64,000 bases of DNA. Origin: Branchiostoma floridae (taxonomy: Eukaryota; Chordata; Leptocardii; Amphioxiformes; Branchiostomatidae). Location: NCBI RefSeq assembly GCF_000003815.2, contig NC_049988.1, forward strand, positions 14,188,400 to 14,252,399. Direction: 5' to 3'. Position numbers and translations under genes: made by a program. This document shows positions 1-12,500 of this stretch, one piece after another. The notes beneath the pieces were generated by a model. That model worked only from the letters and a program-made list of their open reading frames with translations. It had not been told where the DNA came from and made no database searches. How positions within the stretch are numbered: position 1 is the first letter of the stretch; each line of letters opens with the position of its first letter.

Positions 1-9
1 TTCCAACAG

Positions 10-82
10 GCGAGCACTTTTCTTACCAACTGTAAAGTTAGAGGATAATCTGAAGACCCGAACTGTTCACAAGGAGTCACAG
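10..82 (+). CDS. Possible exon of unknown gene (coding or 5' UTR)
   Basis: This 73-nt stretch is bounded by an acceptor-like CAACAG and a strong donor (CACAG followed by GTAAGT). Only one of its three frames is open, giving 24 residues that start RALFLPTVKLED and end VHKESQ. The pattern of basic and hydrophobic residues faintly recalls a C2 domain, but this is not secure. No matching downstream coding exon was found before the Cosmc-like exon, so the stretch may instead be an untranslated first exon spliced to the acceptor at 970-971. The gene, if coding, would begin left of the window. Confidence 0.3.
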
Positions 83-439
83 GTAAGTTTTGTCAGAAAG
101 ATCGAGTATAAAATGTGCTAGGAACGCTTGTTAGTGGTGTAAGTACTAGCGTTAACGATATATGATGACGTTAACTTTATATCACTCTGGTGCGTAAACA
201 AAACATTATTTTGGGTGGGAAGGGCAAATAAAGTTGCGTGACTTTGTTACTTTCTCATAAAGTTTATCTCAAGTTTCATCTTCAAATGGACAATTTCTAA
301 CATTGACAAAACAGTAGCAATCTGATCGCTTTGGACTTGGAGAGATCAAATCGTGTATAATTTCAGCTCCGCCCCTCCCCCTCAGTTAGACTTGGTTAGA
401 CATGAAACTAAAATTAGAAAATATACATACATGTATAAC

Positions 440-745
440 TGTTAAGTTAAGTTAGTTAAACCCTTCCCGCGCCAAGGACGGTGCCCATTTCTGGCGCATA
501 GGGCGGTGCCCATCTCTGTTTCGTTAGCCCTGGGCCACACACAACGCAATCACTACAGCAGGGGGCTAGTCCACTGGTAGTGGTGTGTGTTCAACTTCCA
601 TACTCTTTCCCGAATGCTGAGTGCTAAGCAGAGAAAGCAGCATGTACCATTTTTATAGTCTTTGGTATGACTCGGCCGGGATCAAACTCACGACCTTCCG
701 AATGCAAGGCGAACACTCTACCCACTAGACCATTGCACCGGCTAT
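440..745 (-). mobile_element. tRNA-derived SINE, copy 1
   Basis: Read on the minus strand, the 5' end (about 745 to 660) carries an A-box-like TAGTGGGTAGAG and a B-box-like GTGAGTTTGATCCC, as in RNA polymerase III promoters. It is followed by a tRNA-unrelated body containing 'ctctgcttagcactcagc' and 'ccactggactagcccc'-type words. The same head and body recur at about 5995-6315 (plus strand) and, decayed, at about 56330-56560. This establishes a dispersed family of roughly 300 bp. The family name is not known to me. Confidence 0.7.
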
Positions 746-973
746 GTATAACTGTTACTTCATGTTATTGTCACTGTTTCATGACAATTTTAATCTCTGT
801 AATAACTCCCGGGCTACAAAAAGGTATTTAACTTTTAAGTTTAAGTTTAACAATAGATGATGTTCAAGAAGACGATGCAAACATGCTTTTATTGTTGCAT
901 TAGCCTTGTCACTGGTCAAATCATTTAAGCCAATCACTAAATGACATTGTATCATGCTAGACCACATACAGAA

Positions 974-1765
974 ATGGGTGCCCCGCCAAGTGTGCTGCGT
1001 TGGGTGACGGTTGTCGGTGGTTTGGGCGCGGGGGTCCTCATCCACCTCATGATGACCCAGATCCAGCATAACGGAGTCTTCGAAAACTCCTACATGAGAC
1101 ACCGCACCATCCACGTGGCCAAGGAGGAGGTGTCCCGAGTCTACATGAAGCAGGACGCCATGGAGGACAAGTTGTCCCGTACGCGGGTCCTCTGCCTCGT
1201 CATCTCATCACCGAAGGGTAGGTCCAATCGCGAACACATCAGCTCCACATGGGGTCGACACTGCGAGAAACTTTTGTTTGTCCACAACAAGAAAGAAGAG
1301 GACCTCCCAACGCTTGTGTTAGACCAGAAGGACTCTGAGGTCAACAAGAACTGGATGAGCCACAAGATCATGTTTGAGAAAGTCTTCACAGAGTATGAGG
1401 AGAAGTATGATTGGTTCTTTGTCATTGAGGACACTTCGTGGGTTATCATCGAAAACTTGCGCTACTTTCTCCTGACATACAACAGTACCTCTCCTATTTA
1501 CTTTGGGCACATTACGGCAGACAACTATCCCGACAGAGGCGCTGGGTTTGTCGTCAGTCAAAAGGCAATACAGCTGTTACATCTTGTGTTCGAAGATGAC
1601 AAGCTGTGTCCGGATGACAGCAAGCTGATGGGGGCGAAGAATCCGGATCACCACCTAGCAAAATGCCTGAATAATGCAGGGGTGGAGATCGGAGACAGCC
1701 GAGACATCCGGGGCCGCCAACGATTCAACTTGGAGACGCCACAAGAGCTCATCAGTCACAACCAG
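974..1765 (+). CDS. C1GALT1C1: Cosmc-like (C1GALT1C1-like) protein, main coding exon
   Basis: The exon encodes 264 residues of a type II membrane protein of the core 1 beta3-galactosyltransferase family: signal anchor near residues 6-28, then the lumenal domain. In place of the metal-binding DDD of the enzyme it has IEDTS (WFFVIEDTSWVIIENL), and YFGH replaces YFGRR. These are Cosmc rather than T-synthase features, as are the CP and LAKCLNNAGV segments. In vertebrates Cosmc is the ER chaperone of T-synthase. I start at the ATG three bases after an acceptor (CATACAG); an upstream in-frame ATG lies at 941. The exon ends NQ at a phase-0 donor (CAG/GTGGGT). Reading on gives only non-homologous sequence to a stop at 1927. 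The roughly 54-residue C-terminus with the CCSD motif is missing here. No such exon is visible before C1GALT1, whose terminal exons are phase-compatible. Confidence 0.75.
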
Positions 1766-3557
1766 GTGGGTGGTCATGGGCCTTGTGTAATGCTTTTTGC
1801 CTTTCATTGTCCATTTCATGATGCTAACAAAACCATCTTTTATTCATTCCAACTTGCCTTCCTTGCTCATGGCAAAAATTCCCTTGTTGAGGACATTAAA
1901 AATAAAAAAAAAGAAGGAAAATTCTAGAAAAAGGAATTTTCCACAAAAATATTGTTTTGCAAGAAAGTGGTAGAAACAGAAAAAAACAATATCCTGGTTC
2001 CCGGGATTTGAACCCGTGCCGAATCCGGGTCACCAGATCACAAACCCGGCAGCGATGACGCAAAAGGCTCATACTCATAGCAATATTGTTGACAAAAGAT
2101 ACTACATCCTTATCCTGTATTTACATGTACATAACCTCCTTGGTGCATTTGAGGTGAAAACTGTCGGAAACATTTTTTTTTATTCCTCTTGTCACTTTGT
2201 GTTGTGTGCGCTGTGGAGTGGTTGAAGAAAATGTTAGAGAATACATTATCATGTATGTGATCATCATGATGGATGGATGGTCTGTGAGGGTTTGGATGAA
2301 CAGAAAGGATGCTTGCAAGCAACTATTTGGTTGTTGACTAAATTGTTATCGGTTTGTTTGATCTGTGTTGGGTGCAAATATTTTTGAATGTTTACTGTAA
2401 TGTCTGGAGGGAAAGAGTGGACCTGGTCCGGGCAAGCCGCCCGTGATGATGATGACTGTAACATCATCATAAATACATATTCAAGATGGGAAGGGCCAGA
2501 AAGGATATTGGACATTAGAGATGGCCTGCTATAGGATATGTAGAAAATGAATTTAGAATGTGAAAAAGAATGTGATAGGTATCAATAAAAAATGAATTTT
2601 AAAAAACAACAACAACGTTTTCCTCTGATGTTTATGAAGACATTCACACACATGGGGACTGCATCATATAGTACATGTACACACAGTAATCCTGATAACT
2701 TCACATATTGTACATCTCTCAGGGATAGAGCAAGGCTTGGGGATAAAGAATTAGAGATAGACAGTTGTTCTTCAGTCACTGAAGTTTTATCGTACTTGTA
2801 TGTGTTTTTTTTTTACAACACAACTGATTAAAAGTGTCCATAACCAGTGTGTGGCAGTCTTTCATACATTTTAGTTATGTAGGGAGAACATTTCGTCCTG
2901 TCTATTCACCTGTTATATTGTAATGTTATATCAATATTGATCAATCTATAAATTCTAAAAATTGTTTTTGCACATACTCTTGTAATGTATGGCAGTTTTT
3001 GCTTTCCATGGCAAAAAGGAACCTTTGTTGACATCTTGACAAAATTGCAATCTTCTTATTGTTTATTCATGATAACATTAGATGAATGCATTAGTTTATG
3101 TTTTTGCAAGCAGTAAGATTAGACTTGTGATAGATACAAATCTAAATTCAAGCTAGAGCTCTTGATGAAAATCGGCAGCAATATCCAGCTTCTAACTAAG
3201 CTGATAATCTTCGGAGAAATATCATGCATGTTAAGAATATTGTTGTAAGTAGTTTAATATTTGATTGATAACAACTTTTTAAAGTTCCATTCATCAAGTG
3301 GTTTCCTGTAGAACCCCCATGATGCCTCTGTGCCACTCTGTGTCACTCTTTGGGACTGAAGGCCCCATAGGTTCCCTATGCTTTCACAATGATCCCAATC
3401 TTTTTTTAACAGAACTGTGTAAATTATGATTTAGTTAAACTAACTCCACAACAGTTAAAGCTCATCAATAGTTCAACAAAATATATCGATCTTAATTGAT
3501 GTGATCGCAGTTTTATCAATGTATGGAATCACTCATCGTGCAAATTAGGATGCACCT
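1766..3557. other. Spacer between Cosmc-like exon and C1GALT1; no terminal Cosmc exon seen
   Basis: I read this interval for a CCSD-type terminal exon in all frames and found none. It is AT-rich and holds one tRNA-like remnant (about 1990-2060) and short homopolymers. The region just before 3558 should contain the C1GALT1 promoter, but no clear TATA box stands out. Confidence 0.5.
1992..2058 (-). repeat. tRNA-related remnant with intact B box
   Basis: On the minus strand the element has a perfect T-arm (CGGG, loop TTCAAAT, CCCG) with a consensus B box GGTTCAAATCC. It is preceded by a possible anticodon arm and a long variable region. The 3' strand of the acceptor stem has no partner upstream and no A box is evident, so it is a tRNA-derived fragment or SINE head rather than a working tRNA gene. 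Confidence 0.4.
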
Positions 3558-3584
3558 ATGCTATCGTGGTTGAAGTGTTCCAAG

Positions 3585-6500
3585 ATGGCGGCCGGGGTGA
3601 CGAAAAACTCCCTTGTCACCTTCGCCTTGGGTATTTTCTTCGGTTTCGGGATATCCTACGTCTTTGTGAACTATATTTCGACACCATCGCATGGTCCCGG
3701 TCCTCCCGATCGAAGAGCCATCGAGAGCAACGAGGTAGAAGTGGCGAAACAGCCGTACGACCACCCGGAAGTGAACCTTTCTGACTCGCCGCGCAAGGCG
3801 CTAGAGTGGACCGACTTGGACGATGCCCACCACAAAGGTGCGTATTTCATGTTTATCAGCTGTGTAGATAACTTGTAGTGCCAACTATTGCAAGGAAACT
3901 AGAAAAATACGTCAAAAGTACATGAATCGCGATTGGTTTTGATTGTTTAAATGGAGAAAGATAGAAAAATGCAAAATTTTGGATGTAAGGGGCGTTTACT
4001 GTCACATGTATGAAACATGGGGTGACACAAAAGCGTAAATTAATGGGTTGTATTTATTTCCTGGAAGACGACCTAACCTTGAATGATGCTGCAACAGTAT
4101 GGGATCCGTATACAAAGAAAGACAAAGATAAACTGGAAAGGGTACAGAACCAAGCTGAAATTTTTCCTATGTATAATTCGACACCCTCAATCTTGTGCAT
4201 GATGTTTGTAAAATGTTAGATATATTAATATCTTATTAAAACCTCTTTGGTACGAGTGTCGTTTTAGTTAGTTAACCAGGACTCCCATAGTCTTGAGAGC
4301 ATCGCACGTGTAACAGTTCATACTCTATCACCCCATTACTAGTTTCATCAAAACTCACTGGGGTGACACTCAGGCAAAATGTTAGATGTCTTCTACAAGA
4401 AAACTTATGTACTTTATACCTGTATACGATCTGTCTTATGCACATAAGAACTGGCAGAATATATTGCTCGTGTGATTCAACCAATGGCTCATAGAGTTTA
4501 CTTTAACCCTGAAAAATGTTCATGTCATGTTCATGAGAAATAACACACAGATTTCACATGTAAATACAAGCTTAGCAGTCAAGTCCCAGAAACAGCCATA
4601 GCCCCCATGTGTAGGCATGAGCACCCAGCTGATGTAAATTGGAGCATCGTGTGAGGTAGTATTGAAATAGAGACTCTGTCCTGCCTTCCTGTTTTGATTC
4701 CAGTTAGTAAAACATGTCTTATAAAGTGATTACACCGAGGCCTCACCGGAAGCAAAGACTGACAGACGTTGAAGTTTTGTTGTTACGAGAAAGACTGGAT
4801 ATGATTTCCTTTTTTGGCAAATAACCGTTACTGTTCCCAAAAAAGAGAAATAGTTTGGAGATGAATGAAGTAGAAAAGAAATTTAGAGTTAAGACTATAT
4901 ATTTATAGGATAGATGTAAGAAAATTCTTGTACACAACCAGGATGTACTTACTTTACATCATGGTTGTGTACAAGACTTCTCCTATATCGTATATTCTAC
5001 CAACCTGATGAAATTATTTTCTGCTGTCTATTTGATTTTATAATTGATAGAATTTAAGTTTGTATTCATACGTCTTACAATATGGCTAGCAATACCTGCT
5101 TCTATATACAGTTTGTAAAGTCTTGCATATTCATATCTCTGTTCAGACTGCATGATATAGTGCACTACCTGTAACAAACATTCCAAGGTAATGGTATTGT
5201 GGGTTGTGGGAAAGCCACCTGTTCAGAACAGGTATATTTGCATATAGAACACTTGCCTTTTGTGGAGCTGGTGACTTACTAACCTCACCATGACCCAGAC
5301 AGTTACAGCTGACCTGTTTTCCCTTGTAAGTGTACCTGATTTAGAGGGACTTGCCATGGCACTGCTACACAAACACTGAACATCTGCTATCTATCACTAC
5401 ATTTCAGAATGGGTGGCCATACTATGGTGAGCTGCTGTATTGGTATCTCTATCAGTATCTCTAGTCTATGGTATCTCTATTGTGTGGGTATCTCTGCCAT
5501 ATCACGCCCATTCTGGGGTTTGAAGAATTCATATACTTGGAGGTACCAAAAAAATGGTTTTCCCTTGAAAGCACAGTTATTGACAGTGTCCGTTTTGTAC
5601 TTTGAAGCCTATTAAGTAGGCAGGAAATTCAGTAGGTTCAATTTTCAAAATTTTCCAGTCCCCTCTCGTGTGGCACTGTCTCATGCCTTTGGCATTCACT
5701 TTAAAACAACAGTGAAAACAAAATGTGGGTTGGGGCAAGCATATCGGTATCTCTTCTGTATTGCTGGCATCTATATACAGTAGTTTATCTACATTATGTA
5801 TCTCTATCTCTGCTACCATGCTGGTGATGTTACCTGCTTCATTAGCATCTACACACTGGGGAATTTTTACCTTGTTGGTTTCAATTACCTTATGCCCGCA
5901 GGGGACAGTGATGATTAGAAAGGCTGTCAGAAGAAGTCCATGCCTAGTAATAGTAGGACTGGTTCTGGTAAACTTACCGTAAAGTAATTATAACTGATGC
6001 AATGGCAGAGTAGGTAGAGTGTTCGCCTTGCATATGATTTGGTAGGTCGTGAGTTCGATCCCCATCGGAGTCATACCAAAGACTTTAAAAATGGTACATT
6101 TGTAGATTCTAAATTGTTCATGTTGCTTTCTCTGCTTAGCACTCAGCACTAATGAGACAGAGTATGGTATTAAAACACACATCACTACCAGTGGACTAGC
6201 CCCCTGCTGTAGTGGCTTGCACAGACGTGTGGCCCAAGGGCCACAGAAATGGAGATAGGCGCCGCCCCTAAGCATCTGTTACAATTGTATGGGCAACTTT
6301 AAATTTTAACTTTAGGACTTGTGAAAGCCCTAAACTGGCCCGTGAAAAATGGTTGTTTGTGGCAGGCTTTCTTGATATCAAGATAGTGAATGCCAATGTA
6401 TAATTGTTCAGTATTGGCATCATACTTCTACATGTAATTTTCAAAGCTTGTTTATTGATTTATTGTGTTTAGATTTCATTATCTTGATAATCACCTTTGC

Positions 6501-9500
6501 TTCTAGACATAATGTGCCTTTCTGACTGAGAAAAAATGACAATGCATGTTCGCACATGCAGTTTAGAAAATGACAAGCTAGAGTCTAACACAATGGTGTT
6601 TACCTGGGAAAACTGCTAAATTATTTAGATCTGACATATACTGCAACTCTGTTCCCAACAGCTAAATAGCCTGGGGACATTGCAGTCATGGGACCTGTAC
6701 AGGGGGCACAATAAATTGTTCTCAATTGAGTGGTAACCTTTAACAAAAGACTGGCTGTGTTTGCTCTAAACCCATCTAGCACTACACCCTCTTGAACAAA
6801 CATTTCAAACACCTGCATGCATCACAAAGAAACTCAGTGGACACAGTGGCACTAGAATGTTTGAAAGCTTCGGTACAGCTATTCTTGTTATGCTTTAAAC
6901 TTAAAGGAGCCTTAAAGCAGGGATGCGAATGCTTTTATTTTCCGACAAATATTTCTTTTACTAAGTGAGAAATGCATATTACTTTCTCGTCTATTACTGT
7001 GATAGTGTCAGAAATCTAGATAGATGTAGCATTTTACTTTTTTTTAGTTTGTGCTGCACTGCACACCGCTACCAGATCAAAGCTCTGTAGTCTGTACTAC
7101 AGTGTGTATAACTGTATTCTGACCTTTAAAGTTACATTGTGCTAGTCTGATTGTATCAATTTTATGGACAGGCAATGATTGATCTTTACCGCTCAGCTTT
7201 GATAAGTGGTATTTTTAGTGCTTTGAACCTTTCTCCATCCTGTTATCACCGCCTGCATATTCCTACTTCAAAGTGCATCTTCTGACTTCAAAGTGTGCTC
7301 TCGAAGAGGTACTAGGATGTGCAAACAAGGATGAGCACGTGGCACTTGTATCAGTGCTGTTGCAAGTTCTGCCAAGTCATGCTGAAGCCGTGTTTTACAT
7401 CAAATTATGGAGGATGAAGATGTCAGAAAGATGTCAAAAATTTCAAACTAAAAAGAAAATATGAAGATCGTTTATGCAATCTGATAAATGCTTTTCCAAC
7501 AGGCAACAGCCCTGCTTTCAATTTTGAAGGTTACTGTAGACAACACTTGACGGGCAGGGCATATGGGTTCACTTACATTGCTTGTAAGAGTCTGCTTGAG
7601 GACATTACTAATGAGGGCCTGGCAAACAGATCATTACTCAAGCCCCCTCTACTAGCATAGGTAGGCACTTAGCCTTGTCTTGAGTGTTTGCTCTGGAATT
7701 AAAATGTGGAATTTCTGCTGGAGGATAAGATACTTGCTTGGCTGCCTTGTCAGACTTAATTTACATTGAATTCTAGTGTGCATAATGAAATACACAAATG
7801 GGAACACCTTGAAGTCATTATCTTGGAGAACAGTATAGGATATTTAAAAAGACAAGTATAGGTTAAGAACTTTCACATTGCATTGTCATTGAAATTGCTT
7901 CAGAAAGTATAAAGAATACTTTTTACTTCTATGCACTAAGGTTGGCTTACTTCACACAAATTCTACTGGACGGTCTTAAAATAGAAGCTTGGTTCAACAA
8001 GATGGAGCTCAGAAGTTTAAAGAAAATATTTAAGATTTGCCAGAAATGTTTCTGTGATGTATATGTATGTATATGAATATATTTTTGTGCACACCCTCCA
8101 CAGGCCAAGACAAGGAAGCTCAGGAGTTGTACGACAATGTTCGCGTGCTTTGCTGGGTCATGACGCAACCCGACAACCTCGACAAGAAGGCCAAACACGT
8201 GAAGGCCACGTGGGCCAAACGCTGCAACAAAATCCTTTACATGAGCTCCAACGCCGAGCCCAACTTTCCCGTCATCGGCCTCGGAACGGGGGAGGGCCGC
8301 GACAAACTCTGGGCGAAAACGAAAGCCGCGTACGAGTACATATACAAGAACCACATAGACGATGCAGACTGGTTCATGAAGGCTGACGACGACACGTTCG
8401 TCGTGGTAGAAAACTTGAGATACATGCTGAAAGACTACGACCCCACCGAGGCGGTCTACTTCGGTCGGCGCTTCAAACCGTTTGTCAAACAGGGCTACAT
8501 GAGCGGCGGCGCCGGCTACGTCCTCAGCAAGGAAGCGGTGAAGAAATTCGTGGAGGGGAACTGTAAAGCGCGGTCCATCATGGAGGACGTGGAGATGGGG
8601 AGATGTATGGAGCAGGTCGGGGTACGAGCGGAGGACTCGCGAGATAAACTAGGTCGCGAGAGATTCCACCCCTTCGTGCCAGAGCACCACCTCATTCCAG
8701 GGAGAGTACCAAAAGGGAACTGGTACTGGAAGTATCAGTTTTACACAGCCCATGACGTAAGTTGGATGGAAGCGGGGCCTTTCTAATCATCCACAAGGTT
8801 TAATTAGGAGAGTTGTAAGATGTAGATCTCTCTTGTGTCGGGCTCCATGGATCAAATTAAGCACAGTGCGATTTAGGCAACAGATATTCACTTGTATTAA
8901 CCGACAGTACAGTGGTAGTAATATCTCTGTTGCTGTGGGTGGGTTAGATCCCCCTTTTGGCTGAAAGTAAACTAATTTGAGCAAAAGGGTGTATAGTTAC
9001 ATGTAACGCCCTGGGCAAAGAAACTCTATATGGTCTCAAGTGTCATGCTTTGTGTTAGGGAGGTTGATGTAATAAGTCTGGTTGTATAGGTGTTTGGTCT
9101 GGGAAAATGAGGTTTTTGGGAAACAGTAGCCCTGAAATGTGCTTTGAATCTGGATAAGTTAGGGTGAGCAATGTGTGTGTGTGTGGTGGTGGGTTTAATT
9201 TTTTTTTGGGGGGGGGGGGGGTTGTTTGGGCATTGTTACATGTACTACAAAACTTTCAAATGGCACTTGTGTCTATATTTAATTAACCTTTATTACTAAA
9301 TTGTCAGTACAAAATTGGGTGCCACACATATAGAGTGTTGAGGGTTGTACTGTACGTTTGTACCTGAAAGTATAGGTGGTATCTGTAGCTCTACAACTAT
9401 TGAACATTGGGATGTGAGATATGATGACATGTATGTATAGTGCAGTATGGCATATGGTATGACTTGGTAGGATGTACGTGTAGGAGCTTGTGGTATACAT

Positions 9501-12500
9501 GTCTGTGTTTTGGCTGGATGTTGTGTATGTGATAGTTTGTTTGAAAAGGAATGCAAATTATAAAAGATGGATGAAAGCTTGATTGATGGAATGCACGAAC
9601 GACTGTTTTGATTGTATGAGTATATTATAAGTTTTATAACCAATTTTTTATATGTGTGTCGTGTGGGCTGTTATGTGCTGTTTGTACAATTGCTCACTAA
9701 CAAAGCCGCATGTTTCACCTGTTATTGTTTTATGTGCAAACACACTGCTATTCATTTTCTTATCCTTCCTGACCTTTGGTTTGCCATGTAAGCCTTTCAA
9801 GGAGAATTTCCGTTTCAAATTCCACTCACTGTTATAGGTTGATATTGTCTACAATAACCAAAATGTAAGCATAATTCAAAAACACTTGACCCATTTTCAT
9901 TTCAAATTTTCCCATCCAAAGTATGAGAAGAACCTTGGAACAACCTTTGGCCAAAGGCCAGTTAAAGAAAAAGCTTGTGTCTGAACCAAATTCTAATTGT
10001 ACTTTGACCTATGTCAACAAAGCAATATGGCTGTTCCCACACTTAGTTTTGTCTGAAAGATAAACTTGCATCACCCAGTAATTAATTGTAATTAATCAAC
10101 TGTAAGGACAGCCATGAAGTGACAAATAATTTTTTATCTTTCTATGCCAATGTTGCCCCATCAATTGGAGAAAAAAGCTTCAGAAAGTTCACCAAAACAT
10201 TGGGGCTTATTTCTATCAAAGATATGACGACGATTTCTCTCAATGGTCATTTTAAGTTTGAATGATATTTATATTATTAATTTTCTAGTTGATTGTATAG
10301 ACATTTATGGTATCCCACTCTTCTCACAAACATATGAAAGGTGGTCACAGAAATCTGTCATGCATGTGAATTGTTTCCTTTTTATTATTTGCCATTATAT
10401 GTCCGTATTTCGATTGTTTATTTTACTCTAATGTTTTTTATGTGTGTTTTCTTGACTGTTCCATAACCTCTGCATTATTTTTTTACTAATCTTTTTAAAG
10501 TTTGACAGTTTAGTTGTCGATTAACGGTGGAATGCAAGAATGATTGGTTTAAATATCAGTGTGTTGTATTAACCAAGCAGACTAACATCCCAACTACAGA
10601 CATTCCAACAGTTTACAGTGTTGTGTCTTCATCTCACAGACGACTTACCTTTCATCCACTAACATTTCATTCCATCACTGTGGACAAATAGGGTTAAACG
10701 ATTGCTGCCTTGCACAGAAAAGTAACCAGTTTGTAAAACCTACATCAGGGCTCGAAATACCACCTGCATATGCAAGTTAGTGCAGGTAAAATTGGAGCTG
10801 TGCAGGTATTTCTGGTGTCTACCTGCACCTAACCTGCACTGGTCCTTGTGCTGGGTTCTATCATGTCGGTGTACAACGTACATGGATGGTTATTAGCTGC
10901 ATTGACTTTTACCATCTATATAGTATAAAAGAAAAATAGCAATGGTTCATGAACAATTTTAATATGATCCATACTTCGTAAATTCAGAGTGGTGCAGGTA
11001 AAATTTGTCTGGTGCAGGTAATTTCCAGTGTTACCTGCATCAGTGCAGGTACACAAAAAAAAGTATTTCGAGCCCTGTATAGTGTTGTTTTCACAATAAC
11101 CCCACTCCTCTTACTAGCTTGACAAGCTATATTGCCATGCCACGACAAGCTAACACAAGAACTGACCGACCGACCGATGGGCAGACGTTTAATGGCGACG
11201 AACTGTGTTCTATTTACAGGGACCAGACTGCTGTTCGGACTATGCCATCTCTTTCCACTATGTGTCCCCAGCTAATATGTATGTGCTGGAGTATATGACG
11301 TATCATCTCAGGCCATTTGGATACAACTACACTCCCCCAATCGATCTCAACAGACCAAGAACAAAAATCCCTCCTCCCCAATAAGCCAACCCCCTCATCT
11401 GAAATTCCGAGGTACTTTGTATGATCTATTTAGTTCACCACGGTAGTGCTTTCGTACGTGTCACCTGCATGCATGGTTTACTTACTCACTTATGGTGTTG
11501 GGAATCTTTTCCTTGTTTTATGTTGTTTCCTTTCTCTTATTTTAGGGTGCAGACCCATTGGTGTGGGCTGGGCTTTCCTTTGGATCTTTTGACTTTTCAT
11601 CTTTGTTTCATCAGTATATTGCACTTACCAGACTTTCTGTATGCATTTCTTTTATAGATCACTGCATGCCCCATTTTTATATGATATCGGTGTTGTCTGT
11701 GTTTATTTTCATCCCCTTTGTAGGGTCCTCGGGCTATCCCTTCACTTGTGGTTTTGGAGTCAAAGCTGTATTCCTGTAACACGTGCCATCCCACTAGCTA
11801 ACACATCTCTCTTATTTGCTGCCCCTTTTTTGCTAATATTATTAATGATTTGACCTTGTTTGCTAATGTGGTGTGGGTGTCCTGTCTCTTCCTTCCTGTA
11901 GGGCCCCGAATGCTGCTCCGACTTTGCCATCACTTTCCACTACATCACCCCAAATACTATGTACGTCCTAGAATACATGACCTATCACCTCCGACCTTAC
12001 GGGTACAACTACCCACAGTTGTCTGGCATGGGAGGTGTGGGGGACAAAAAGCCCCACGTAGAGGAAAAACAGGAAAAGCAACCAGAAAAGGGAAAGGGGG
12101 ACAAAGAGAAGGAGGCAGACACAAAGAAAACTAAAGAGGACCAAAAGGAGGAAAAGAAACCAGAAAAAGTCTTACCAGACAAGCAAAAAGAGACCAAGCC
12201 AGAAAAAGAAGAAGGTGAGAAAGAAAAGCCATTTAAGGGCAACGATAAGTTATCGGAGAAAGAAAGACTTGCAAATGAGAAGAACGAAATCATCCTAGAT
12301 GATGATTACGAAGAGGAAGAAGATAATGAAAAGGAGGGAGAGAGAGAAGCCCATGATGAGGAAGATATAGACATAGAAGAGAATGAAAATGATGATGAAA
12401 GGGAAGAGCAAGGAAATGGGGATGGGGCAGGACCAAGGGATGAAGATTACAAGGAGGATGAAGAAGATTATGATGAGGAAGATGATGACAATGATGAAGA

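Larger units (their letters stand above)
3838..8103. other. C1GALT1 intron 1
   Basis: The intron runs from GTGCGT to CCACAG. It holds a near-perfect hairpin at 4927-4975 and a SINE copy at about 5995-6315. No other coding potential was recognised; short open frames inside it lack family similarity. Confidence 0.7.

Noticed and set aside
1992-2058. Functional tRNA gene
   Set aside because: The T-arm and B box are fine, but the acceptor stem has no 5' partner and there is no A box or D arm.
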